A stretch of 64,000 nucleotides of DNA, taken from the NCBI RefSeq assembly GCF_014635665.1, contig NZ_BMDG01000012.1, positions 62,001 to 126,000 on the forward strand. The letters are read 5' to 3'. This stretch comes from Isoptericola cucumis. Lineage in GTDB: Bacteria > Actinomycetota > Actinomycetes > Actinomycetales > Cellulomonadaceae. Below, piece after piece: positions 24,869 through 32,115 of the stretch. Below the pieces are notes generated by a model. It was not told where the DNA came from. It was given only the letters and a program-made list of their open reading frames with translations, and ran no database searches. Every line of letters starts with the position of its first letter. Position 1 is the first letter of the stretch. Both the position numbers and the translations under genes were made by a program.

Positions 24869-24921
24869 AAGTTATATAACTTCTAGGGCCTCTTGCTCAG
24901 AGTTATATAACTCCCCATACT
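24866..24921 (+). promoter_or_regulatory. Double AT-rich operator and leaderless promoter of the AlbA_2 gene
   Basis: Two palindromes share the core AGTTATATAACT: TAGAAGTTATATAACTTCTA at 24866-24885 (20 bp, perfect) and GAGTTATATAACTC at 24900-24913 (14 bp, perfect). Their centres are 31 bp apart, about three helical turns, so bound dimers would face the same side. The second palindrome fills the 17-base spacer between TTGCTC (24893-24898) and CATACT (24916-24921). The start codon at 24929 follows the -10 by 7 bases with no ribosome binding site, so the transcript should be leaderless. Such AT-rich sites stand out sharply in this GC-rich DNA. Confidence 0.75.
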
Positions 24922-24928
24922 GGTCTGC

Positions 24929-26623
24929 ATGGATGCAGAGCGGGGGGCTCGCCTCGTCGCGGAGGGCGAAAAGCTCGACGTCGAGTTCAAGAGCGAGGAG
25001 CGGCAGCTCTATGCGGACAAGGAGCTGATCGAGGCAGTTGCCTGTCTCGCCAACGGGTCCGGTGGGGTGCTGTTCCTCGGCGTCGAGGACGACGGGACGG
25101 TCACGGGCGCTCGCCCACGGCACGGCACGCGGACGGACCCCTTCCGGGTCCAGGCCACGATCGCCAACGGGACGATCCCGCCATTGCCCGCACGCGTGTC
25201 TCTGCTCACGATCGCGGAGAAGGGCGTGGTCGCGATCGAGGTCGACGAGGCCACGACGCCCGTCGGTACCAAGACGGGCCGGTACACGCGGCGAGCTCTT
25301 CGGAACGACGGCATGCCCGAGTGCACCCCCTACCCCCTGCACGAGATGTTGAGCACGACCACGAGCGCCGGCGAGTCCGACTACGCCACGCTACGTGCAC
25401 CCGGCGCGACCTGGGCGGATCTCGACTCCACCGAGTTCGACCGATTCCGACGCCTCGCGGCCAGTCAGTCGGGTGACGGCACCCTCGCCACGCTCTCCGA
25501 CGTCGAGATCGCGCGATCACTGGGCGTGACCGATCCCGGAAGAGCCGAGCCGACCCCGCTCATGGGGGCACTACTCCTCTTCGGCTCGGCGACGGCGCTC
25601 GCACGCTTCGCACCAACCCACGAGACGTTCTTCCAGGTGATGCGCGGCTCCGACGTCGAGGTCAACGAGCATATCGTCGGCGCCCTGCTCAAAGCCGCCG
25701 AGGAGCTCTTCACACGCTTCTCCCCCTACAACACAGAGGAGGAGGTCGACGCCGGACTGGTGCGCCTCGCCCTCCCGCGGGTGCCCGAGCGCGCTCTGCG
25801 CGAGGTGATCGCCAACGCGCTCGTGCACCGCGACTACACGATGACGGGCGCCGTGCGCCTCCAGGTGGGCGATGACGCCGTCGTCGTCTCGAGCCCGGGC
25901 TCGTTCCCTCGCGGCATCAGCCTGGACAACCTCCTCGACCACAGTCGTCCCCGCAGCCGGACGCTGGCGGACGCATTCAAGCGCGCCGGTCTCGTAGAGC
26001 GCACGGGACGAGGGATCCCCCGGATGTTCGAGAGCACGCTCCGGATCGGACGCGACGCCCCCGACTACTCCCGCAGCACGTCGGACGCCGTCGTGGCGTC
26101 GTTCGCGACGTCCGACGCCGACGCCGCCCTGGCCAGGTTCGTCTTCGAGAAGGAGTCGGCGCAGGGCAGCCCGATGGCGCTCTCCGTCCTCCAGGTGCTG
26201 CACGAGCTGCGGCGCGAGGGCGATCTCAGCGTGGTCGAAGCGGCTCGGCTCCTGCAGAAGGTCGAGGGCGAAGCTCGCGCCTCGTTGACGAGGATGGTGG
26301 AAGCCGGGCTGGTCGAACCCCGCGGGTCGGGTCGCGGCCGCCGATACCACCTCTCGGCCGCGACGTACCGGGCCCTGCAGTCCGACCCCAGCGACGTCCG
26401 GGTCCGCGGCTTCGACCGGATTCAGCTGCGACAAATGGTGCTCACCTATGTCCGCGCGCACGGCAAGATCACCCGTGCCACGACTGCCGAGCTCTGCTCG
26501 CTCGCTCCCCCGGCCGCGACAGCACTGCTGCGCTCGATGGTCGACGCCGGAGATCTCGAGCTGCGCGGTGAGCGTCGGGGTGCCCACTACGTGCTCCCTG
26601 GAACAGGTTCGGCCGAGGGCTGA
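24929..26623 (+). CDS. Schlafen/AlbA_2-domain ATP-binding regulator
   Basis: 564-residue protein. Residues about 10-140 form an AlbA_2 (Schlafen-like, DNA/RNA-binding) domain with VEFKSE (18-23) and LANGSGGVLFLGVEDDG (40-56). Residues about 275-375 form a GHKL-type ATP-binding domain as in RecG-like C-terminal regulators: N-box E292-x3-N296-x3-H300, SSPGSFPRGI at 321-330 and GRG at 360-362. Two winged helices follow (about 415-476 and 495-556). Such proteins are annotated as transcriptional regulators; some relatives occur in defence loci or toxin-like contexts. It stands alone, with no toxin, helicase or phage gene beside it, and has a dedicated palindromic operator suited to autoregulation. 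Function beyond that is unknown. Confidence 0.85.
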   Translation: MDAERGARLVAEGEKLDVEFKSEERQLYADKELIEAVACLANGSGGVLFLGVEDDGTVTGARPRHGTRTDPFRVQATIANGTIPPLPARVSLLTIAEKGVVAIEVDEATTPVGTKTGRYTRRALRNDGMPECTPYPLHEMLSTTTSAGESDYATLRAPGATWADLDSTEFDRFRRLAASQSGDGTLATLSDVEIARSLGVTDPGRAEPTPLMGALLLFGSATALARFAPTHETFFQVMRGSDVEVNEHIVGALLKAAEELFTRFSPYNTEEEVDAGLVRLALPRVPERALREVIANALVHRDYTMTGAVRLQVGDDAVVVSSPGSFPRGISLDNLLDHSRPRSRTLADAFKRAGLVERTGRGIPRMFESTLRIGRDAPDYSRSTSDAVVASFATSDADAALARFVFEKESAQGSPMALSVLQVLHELRREGDLSVVEAARLLQKVEGEARASLTRMVEAGLVEPRGSGRGRRYHLSAATYRALQSDPSDVRVRGFDRIQLRQMVLTYVRAHGKITRATTAELCSLAPPAATALLRSMVDAGDLELRGERRGAHYVLPGTGSAEG

Positions 26624-26667
26624 ACCCTCGCCGTGCGGTGGGGGGCGAGCAGTGCCAGCCTGGCGCC

Positions 26668-28551
26668 ATGCCTACGACGCCCAAGCCAGCCACGCCCACG
26701 ATCGTCGCCCAGCAGCAGGAGATCCTGAACACGCTGCCGTTCTCGGACCGGCAGGACTTCGAGGACGCGACGCGCGGGCTCGTCGCCCGACGCCAGCCCA
26801 ACGCCGTCACCGACGCCTCCGGCGCCGTCGTCTGGGACAACGACACCTACGCCTTCCTCTCCGGCGACGCGCCCGACACCGTGAACCCGAGCCTGTGGCG
26901 CCAGTCGCAGCTCAATGCGGTCGAGGGACTGTTCGAGGTCGTGCCCGGCGTCTACCAGGTGCGCGGCATGGACCTGTCGAACACGTCGATCATCGAGGGC
27001 GACGAGGGCGTCATCGTCATCGACACCCTGCTCACCAAGGAGACCGGGGAGGCCGCGCTCGCGCTGTACCGCGAGCACCGGGGCGACCGGCCGGTCAAGG
27101 CGATCATCTACACGCACTCGCACGCCGACCACTTCGGCGGCACCAAGGGGTTCGTCACGCAGGAGGAGGTCGACTCCGGCGCGGTGAAGATCTTCGCGCC
27201 CGAGGGCTTCGTGGAGCACGCGGTCTCGGAGAACGTGTACGCGGGTGTCGCGATGAACCGCCGCGCCGCCTACATGTACGGCGCGGCCCTCGCCCGCGGC
27301 CCGCAGGGCGGCGTCGGCGCCGGCCTCGGCCAGACCATCTCCACCGGCGAGGTCACGTTCGTCCCACCGACCCACACGATCTCCACGACCGGCCACGAGG
27401 AGGTCATCGACGGCGTCCGCTTCGTCTTCCAGATGGCCCCCGGCACCGAGGCGCCGTCGGAGATGCTCATCTACCTGCCCGACCACCAGGCGCTCTGCTC
27501 GGCCGAGGACGCCACCCACACGCTGCACAACCTGCTGACCCTCCGCGGCGCCGTCGTGCGCGACCCGCACGCCTGGTCCAAGTACCTCACCGAGACCGTG
27601 GACCTCTTCGGCGACGTCGAGGTCGTCTTCGCCTCCCACCACTGGCCTACCTGGGGCCACGACCGCGTCGTGAAGTTCCTGCAGGACCAGCGCGACATCT
27701 ACGCCTACCTGCACGACCAGACCCTGCGCCTGCTCAACAAGGGCCTCACCGGCCCGGAGATCGCCGAGGAGATCACCCTCCCGCCGGCGCTCGAGAACGC
27801 CTGGAACACCCGCGGCTACTACGGCTCCGTGAGCCACAACGTCCGCGCGATCTACCAGCGCTACCTCGGCTTCTTCGACGGCAACCCGGCCCACCTGTGG
27901 GAGCACACCCCGGTGGAGCGGGCGAAGCGGTACGCGAAGCTCGCGGGCGGCGTCGACGCCCTGGTGTCGACCGCCCGCGACGCCTTCGACGCCGGCGACT
28001 TCCGCTGGGCGGCCGAGGTGGCCAACCACGCCGTCTTCGCCCAGCCCGACCACGTCGCGGCGCGGGAGGTGCTCGCCGACACGTACGAGCAGCTCGGCTA
28101 CGGCTCCGAGAACGGCACGTGGCGCGACTTCTACCTCGCCGGCGCCATGGAGCTGCGCGACGGCCAGTTCGGCACGCCGACCGAGACGAACGCGCCCGAC
28201 GTCGTCGCCAACCTCTCCCCCGAGATGCTCTTCGACGCCATCGCCATCCAGGTCAACGGCCCGAAGGCGTGGGGCGAGAAGCTGACGATCGACGTCGTGC
28301 TCACCGACTCAGGCACGCGGTACCGGCTCCGGCTCGCCAACGGCGTCCTCACCTACAGCGCCGCGGCACAGCAGGGCGACGCGGACGCGACGATCACGGC
28401 GACCCGCGCGTCGCTGCCGGCGCTCGCCGCCGGTTCGCCGGACGCGCTCGCCGCGGCCGGGATCGAGGTCGCCGGCGATCCGTCCGCGCTCGGGCGACTC
28501 GCCGCGGTGCTCGACCCGGGCGACAAGAACTTCGCGATCGTCACCCCCTGA
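26668..28551 (+). CDS. Alkyl/aryl sulfatase, metallo-beta-lactamase fold (SdsA1/BDS1 type)
   Basis: 627-residue type III alkyl sulfatase expected to hydrolyse alkyl sulfates such as dodecyl sulfate to alcohol and sulfate. The zinc motif THSHADHFGG gives H150, H152, D154 and H155, and further metal and substrate segments are seen at APEGFVEHAVSENVYAG and CSAEDATHTLHNLLTLRGA. A middle helical dimerisation domain and a C-terminal SCP2-like domain (from about residue 510, INGPKAW-like VNGPKAWGEKLTIDVVL) complete the architecture. No signal peptide is evident, unlike SdsA1, so it may act in the cytoplasm. Zinc-dependent sulfatases do not need the formylglycine enzyme encoded at 3562. The ATG at 26668 has no clear ribosome binding site. 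Confidence 0.92.
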   Translation: MPTTPKPATPTIVAQQQEILNTLPFSDRQDFEDATRGLVARRQPNAVTDASGAVVWDNDTYAFLSGDAPDTVNPSLWRQSQLNAVEGLFEVVPGVYQVRGMDLSNTSIIEGDEGVIVIDTLLTKETGEAALALYREHRGDRPVKAIIYTHSHADHFGGTKGFVTQEEVDSGAVKIFAPEGFVEHAVSENVYAGVAMNRRAAYMYGAALARGPQGGVGAGLGQTISTGEVTFVPPTHTISTTGHEEVIDGVRFVFQMAPGTEAPSEMLIYLPDHQALCSAEDATHTLHNLLTLRGAVVRDPHAWSKYLTETVDLFGDVEVVFASHHWPTWGHDRVVKFLQDQRDIYAYLHDQTLRLLNKGLTGPEIAEEITLPPALENAWNTRGYYGSVSHNVRAIYQRYLGFFDGNPAHLWEHTPVERAKRYAKLAGGVDALVSTARDAFDAGDFRWAAEVANHAVFAQPDHVAAREVLADTYEQLGYGSENGTWRDFYLAGAMELRDGQFGTPTETNAPDVVANLSPEMLFDAIAIQVNGPKAWGEKLTIDVVLTDSGTRYRLRLANGVLTYSAAAQQGDADATITATRASLPALAAGSPDALAAAGIEVAGDPSALGRLAAVLDPGDKNFAIVTP

Positions 28552-28565
28552 CGGACGCCCCGCTG

Positions 28566-28637
28566 CTCCCCTTCGAGAACACCCTCGTGGACGAAACTGG
28601 CCCGAGTTTCGTCCACGAGGGCGTTCTCGAAGGGAAG
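28566..28637. terminator. Long inverted repeat with 33-bp stem, likely bidirectional terminator or REP-like element
   Basis: Arms 28566-28598 and 28605-28637 (core TTCGAGAAC and CCCTCGTGGACGAAACT) pair with two mismatches around a 6-base loop. It sits 14 bases after the alkyl sulfatase stop and 28 bases before the stop of the convergent DUF202 gene. Location favours transcription termination in both directions, but no U-tract follows and the stem is unusually long, so a dispersed palindromic element is also possible. Confidence 0.6.
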
Positions 28638-28664
28638 CGCAGAGGGGGAGGCCCGGAAAGGGGC

Positions 28665-29009
28665 TCAGAAGACCAGGACCAGCACCAGGCCGGCCAGCCC
28701 CAGCAGGCACGTGCCGGCGCAGATGACGGCGATGCGGCGGCCGTGGCGCAGCCGCGGCTCGTCGTGCGTCAGGTGGGCGTGCGTGTGCCGCGCGTGGCTC
28801 TTGGCGAACCACCACAGGGGCGGGGTGAGGACGAGGGCGACGGCGGCGGCGAGCACCAGCGCCCGGGAGCCCTCGACGGTCGGCAGCACCTGGATCGCGA
28901 CCAGGCAAGCGGCCGTGAACGACAGCAGGGTGCGCCGCCACGCCAGCGCGGTGCGCTCCACCTGGAGCCCGCGGTCGCGGTCCGGGCCGACGAGCGGCTG
29001 GTCGGTCAT
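28665..29009 (-). CDS. DUF202 domain membrane protein
   Basis: 114-residue protein with three predicted membrane helices and the DUF202 signature LQVERTALAWRRTLLSFTAACLVA near the N-terminus. A His-rich loop HARHTHAHLTHDE lies between helices two and three and could bind a metal. Function unknown. It is preceded at 29037 by a YidH-type DUF202 gene in the same direction, 27 bases away, and both proteins share the same fold; tandem DUF202 genes are common and may form a hetero-oligomer. Confidence 0.85.
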   Translation of the reverse strand: MTDQPLVGPDRDRGLQVERTALAWRRTLLSFTAACLVAIQVLPTVEGSRALVLAAAVALVLTPPLWWFAKSHARHTHAHLTHDEPRLRHGRRIAVICAGTCLLGLAGLVLVLVF

Positions 29010-29036
29010 CGCCTCTGCCCCGTCACGTGGCCGGCC

Positions 29037-29399
29037 TCATCTCAGCAGGAGCGCGAGCAGGACGAGGACGCCGACCACGCTGACCGTGGCCACGAGGAGG
29101 AAGCCGGTGATCGCGCCGGGCAGCGGGCCGTGCTCCCGCATCGCGCGCTCGGTGCGCGCCCACTCGATCGCGGCCACCACCGGGACGGCGGCCCCGGCGA
29201 CCAGCAGCACGATCGCGGACGCCAGCCGCAGCCGCGGCTCCATCGGCAGGTCGAGCGCCTCGAGCGCCGTACCTCCGGCGATGAGCCCGAGGGCCGTGCG
29301 GATCCACGCGAGGATGGTGCGCTCGTTGGCCAGCGAGAACCGCGGGTCCGGCTCGGTGCCGCGCTCGTACACCCAGCGGGGAAAGCGTTCCCGGCTCAC
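29037..29399 (-). CDS. YidH-family DUF202 membrane protein
   Basis: 120-residue membrane protein with the YidH/DUF202 signature DPRFSLANERTILAWIRTALGLIAGGTAL and two further helices. I chose GTG 29399, which has GAGGTG upstream and begins at the usual family position (VSRERFPRWVYERG). A GTG at 29447 in frame would add 16 residues and lies within an apparent -10-like TAGGGT, making it less likely. It leads a two-gene DUF202 operon. Function is unknown. Confidence 0.82.
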   Translation of the reverse strand: MSRERFPRWVYERGTEPDPRFSLANERTILAWIRTALGLIAGGTALEALDLPMEPRLRLASAIVLLVAGAAVPVVAAIEWARTERAMREHGPLPGAITGFLLVATVSVVGVLVLLALLLR

Positions 29400-29514
29400 G
29401 CGGCGCACCTCGGGCGAGGGGCGGGTCGGCAGGTCACAAGGCCTCACCCTAACCGCGTGCCCCGCGCGGGTCGCGACGACCGACGGGCCGGCGCCCGGCG
29501 TCGGGGGCGGTCGC

Positions 29515-29520
29515 TAGCGT
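29515..29520 (+). promoter_or_regulatory. -10 element of a probable leaderless promoter
   Basis: TAGCGT lies 7 bases before the GTG start at 29528, with no ribosome binding site between them. The same hexamer and spacing recur before the gene at 47498. Confidence 0.5.
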
Positions 29521-29527
29521 CGGACCC

Positions 29528-30328
29528 GTGACCACGGACCGTCTCGCACCGGACTTCCTCGCCCTGCACCGTCCCGGCGACCCGCTCCTGCTCCCGAACG
29601 CGTGGGACGCGGGCTCGGCCCGCATCCTGGCGGCGCTCGGGTTCGCCGCGGTCGCGACGACCAGCAGCGGATTCGCCGCCACGCTCGGCCGGCCCGACGG
29701 CGGCGTGACGCGCGCCGAGGCGCTCGAGCACGCCGCCGCGCTGGCGGCCGCCGTCGACGTCCCCGTGAGCGCCGACCTGGAGAACGGCTTCGCCGACTCC
29801 CCCGCCGACGTCGCGCGGACCGTCGCCGACGCTCGTCTCACGGGCGTCGCCGGGTGCTCGATCGAGGACCACACCGGCAACGAGGACGACCCTGTCTACG
29901 AGCGAGGGCTGGCGGTCGAGCGCGTCGCGGCGGCGGTCGAGGCCGCGGGCGACCTGGTGGTCACCGCCCGCTGCGAGAACCACCTGTACGGGCGCGACGA
30001 CCTCACGGACACGATCGGCCGGCTCCAGGCCTACCAGGAGGCGGGCGCCGACGTGCTGTTCGCGCCCGGGCTGCACGACGCCGCGCAGGTCGCGACCGTG
30101 TGCCGCGAGGTCGACCGGCCGGTCAGCGTCCTGCTCGTGCGCGGCGGGCCGACCCCAGCCGAGCTCGCAGCGGCGGGCGCGGCCCGTATCTCCGTCGGGG
30201 GCACGTTCGCGTGGAACGCCCTGTCCGCGCTGGTCGACGCCGCCCGCGAGCTGCAGGCCGGCGGCACGGCGTTCCTCGACCGCACCGGCCCGGCGCGCGA
30301 CGTCATGCCGGCGGCGTTCCGGGGCTGA
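29528..30328 (+). CDS. Isocitrate lyase/PEP mutase superfamily protein
   Basis: 266-residue TIM-barrel enzyme of the ICL/PEPM superfamily, which makes or breaks C-C or C-P bonds next to a carboxylate with Mg2+. The N-terminal LLPNAWDAGSARIL, the metal site SADLENGF (D83, E85) and GCSIEDHTG (E113, D114), and TARCENHLYG are all present. The KKCGH cysteine motif of true isocitrate lyases and 2-methylisocitrate lyases is absent, so the reaction is unassigned (oxaloacetate- or phosphonopyruvate-type lyases are alternatives). It begins with GTG and appears leaderless. It stands alone between divergent DUF202 genes and a convergent S66 peptidase gene, 15 bases downstream. Confidence 0.85.
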   Translation: MTTDRLAPDFLALHRPGDPLLLPNAWDAGSARILAALGFAAVATTSSGFAATLGRPDGGVTRAEALEHAAALAAAVDVPVSADLENGFADSPADVARTVADARLTGVAGCSIEDHTGNEDDPVYERGLAVERVAAAVEAAGDLVVTARCENHLYGRDDLTDTIGRLQAYQEAGADVLFAPGLHDAAQVATVCREVDRPVSVLLVRGGPTPAELAAAGAARISVGGTFAWNALSALVDAARELQAGGTAFLDRTGPARDVMPAAFRG

Positions 30329-30343
30329 CGCGTCGGCGGACCG

Positions 30344-31384
30344 CTACGGCACGAGGCGCTGCGTGACCACCGATTCCTGGGGGCCGTGCTGCACGCGCGC
30401 GAGGGCGCCGTTCACCAGGGCGAGGTACGGCGGCACGTGCCCGCACTCGACCTCCGCGAGGAGCGGGACCCCGAGGTCCCCGAGCGCGTCGCGGACGGCG
30501 TCGTGCTGCGTGAGGCCGTCCGCGTCGGGGGCGTGCGTGCGGCTCACCAGCACCGCGTTCGCGGCGTCGAACCACCCGGCGTGGCGCAGGGCCCACAGGG
30601 CCCGGCCGACGTAGAGCGCATCCCACTCCAGGATGTCGAGGTAGACGACCAGCCCCTCGGGCGCGTGCTCGGCGGCGAACCGCCGCACGTCGCCGTACGG
30701 CGTGCCGGCGAGGGGCGCGACCGTCTCCAGGCAGCCGCCGATCAGGCGACCGGCGACGTCGACGGGCTCGTCGGGGTCGGCGTGGGCGTCGAGCCGCACC
30801 CACGACCCGGGGGCGTCGAGGGTCCACGTCGAGACGTCGGGGTGCTCCTCGTAGTCGTCCCAGCCGGACGAGCGGTGCCGCCGCGGCGACCGCTGCACCA
30901 GCTCCGCGCCCTGCCCGGCCGAGGCGACCTCCCACCAGCCGAGCACGCCGTCCGGCACGTCGTAGGGCGTGTCCATGAGGTTCTGGCCGTGCAGCGTGGC
31001 GACGCCCGTGCGCAGCGTCAGCGGCAGCATCACGGTGGAGACGTCGGAGAAGCCGACCAGCCACGTCGGGTCCGCGGCCAGGGCCTCCCAGTCGAGCCGG
31101 CCCAGCAGGTCGGTCGCGAGCTCCCCGCCCCACGGCGGCACGACGGCGCGCACCGCCGGGTCGGTGACCATCGCGGTGAGCTCGGCGGCGCGGACGCCGG
31201 CCGGGGCGCTGACGATCCCCTGGCCCGTGGCCGTCGCGCCGAGGCGGACGTCGTAGCCCCGGGCACGGACGACCTCGGCCGCGTGGTGCAGCCGGGCCTG
31301 CAGCGGGGCCGGCACGCCCGACGACGGCGCGGTCACGCCGACGGTGTCACCGGGGCGCAGCGGGCGGGGGTAGCGGATCGTCAT
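30344..31384 (-). CDS. S66 family peptidase (LD-carboxypeptidase / MccF-like)
   Basis: 346-residue serine peptidase. The family opening LRPGDTVGVTAPSSG is present at residues 9-23, the nucleophile is S113 in WLVGFSDVST, the histidine is H316 in ECGHVPPY, and an acidic residue is offered near D250/E253. Members either trim L,D bonds of muropeptides during peptidoglycan recycling (LdcA) or hydrolyse microcin C-like peptide-nucleotide antibiotics (MccF). The length and the GWDDYE and WLVGFSD segments resemble MccF-like members more, so self-immunity or detoxification is possible, but no microcin-type gene is near. It probably forms a unit of its own. Confidence 0.85.
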   Translation of the reverse strand: MTIRYPRPLRPGDTVGVTAPSSGVPAPLQARLHHAAEVVRARGYDVRLGATATGQGIVSAPAGVRAAELTAMVTDPAVRAVVPPWGGELATDLLGRLDWEALAADPTWLVGFSDVSTVMLPLTLRTGVATLHGQNLMDTPYDVPDGVLGWWEVASAGQGAELVQRSPRRHRSSGWDDYEEHPDVSTWTLDAPGSWVRLDAHADPDEPVDVAGRLIGGCLETVAPLAGTPYGDVRRFAAEHAPEGLVVYLDILEWDALYVGRALWALRHAGWFDAANAVLVSRTHAPDADGLTQHDAVRDALGDLGVPLLAEVECGHVPPYLALVNGALARVQHGPQESVVTQRLVP

Positions 31385-31441
31385 GTCCGGGATCGTCGCC
31401 GCCCGAGCACGGTCGCGTCCAGGGGAATCCGCCGCGGGCGG

Positions 31442-31891
31442 TCAGCCGCTCGTGCAGGGGACGTCGGCCGGCGACGCCGCCGGTGAGGCCGCCGCACGCC
31501 GCCGCAGCGCGGCGACCGTCCCGGCGACCCGCTCCCGCACCGAGGCGCGCTGCGGCCGCAGCCGGAAGGTCGACGCCGTCGCCGGGTCCGACAGGACGGC
31601 GTCGACCTTCGCCGGGCCGTACGGGTCGTACTTGGCGCGGTAGGCGTCGTCGAGGGGGCCGTGCAGCTCGGGGGCGACCTCCGTCAGCACGACCGGGTAC
31701 TCCGCACCGTCCAGCCGCACGCGGGCCCGGCCGGCCGGGGACCACCGGTCCCCGGGGACCGTCCGCACGTACAGGTCCTGGCCGAGGCGCACGACCCAGC
31801 TGCGTGCGCCGTGCTCCGCGCCGGCGGCGAGGAGCTGGACGGCGGGGGCGGCGACGAGGGCACCGAGGTCGTGGGGGCTGGTCGTGGACAT
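31442..31891 (-). CDS. DUF2255-like protein
   Basis: 149-residue protein. The core SWVVRLGQDLYVRTVPGDRWSPAGRARVRLDGAEYPV resembles the beta-rich DUF2255/nitroreductase-like split-barrel pattern in which an uncharacterised ligand site is built from Trp/Tyr/Arg. The C-terminal 40 residues are Arg/Ala-rich and probably disordered. GAGGAG upstream of ATG 31891 fixes the start. It lies downstream of arcA with a 224-base gap, so it is probably transcribed separately. Function unknown, family call moderate. Confidence 0.6.
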   Translation of the reverse strand: MSTTSPHDLGALVAAPAVQLLAAGAEHGARSWVVRLGQDLYVRTVPGDRWSPAGRARVRLDGAEYPVVLTEVAPELHGPLDDAYRAKYDPYGPAKVDAVLSDPATASTFRLRPQRASVRERVAGTVAALRRRAAASPAASPADVPCTSG

Positions 31892-32004
31892 CGGGGTCTC
31901 CTCGCGGTCAGGCGTCGGGTGCGGCCGGGGCGTGCGGTCGATAGGCGTGATCGGTCCTTCGTCGGGTGGTCGTGCGACGGCACGCGCTCTGCGCTGCCCT
32001 CGTG

Positions 32005-32034
32005 GGATGTCGTGTCGGCGGATGACGTGTCGGC
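32005..32034. repeat. Two tandem 15-bp repeats in the arcA-DUF2255 gap
   Basis: GGATGTCGTGTCGGC (32005-32019) is followed at once by GGATGACGTGTCGGC (32020-32034), one base different. The rest of the 31892-32115 gap shows no gene or strong promoter. The repeat lies about 115-145 bases upstream of the DUF2255-like gene and could be a binding site. Confidence 0.55.
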
Positions 32035-32115
32035 GCGGGCCGATGACCCGTCCGCCATGGGTGGAACCGCTGCCGCGCCGCCGGTGTTCCCGGCGTCACA
32101 GACCGAGGGGGCGGA

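Noticed and set aside
26668-28551. Functional link between the alkyl sulfatase and the formylglycine enzyme at 3562
   Set aside because: This sulfatase has the zinc metallo-beta-lactamase fold and lacks a CxPxR motif, so it needs no formylglycine.
31892-32115. Possible small gene in the arcA-DUF2255 gap
   Set aside because: No frame has both a plausible ribosome binding site and family-like composition; only a 15-bp tandem pair is notable.
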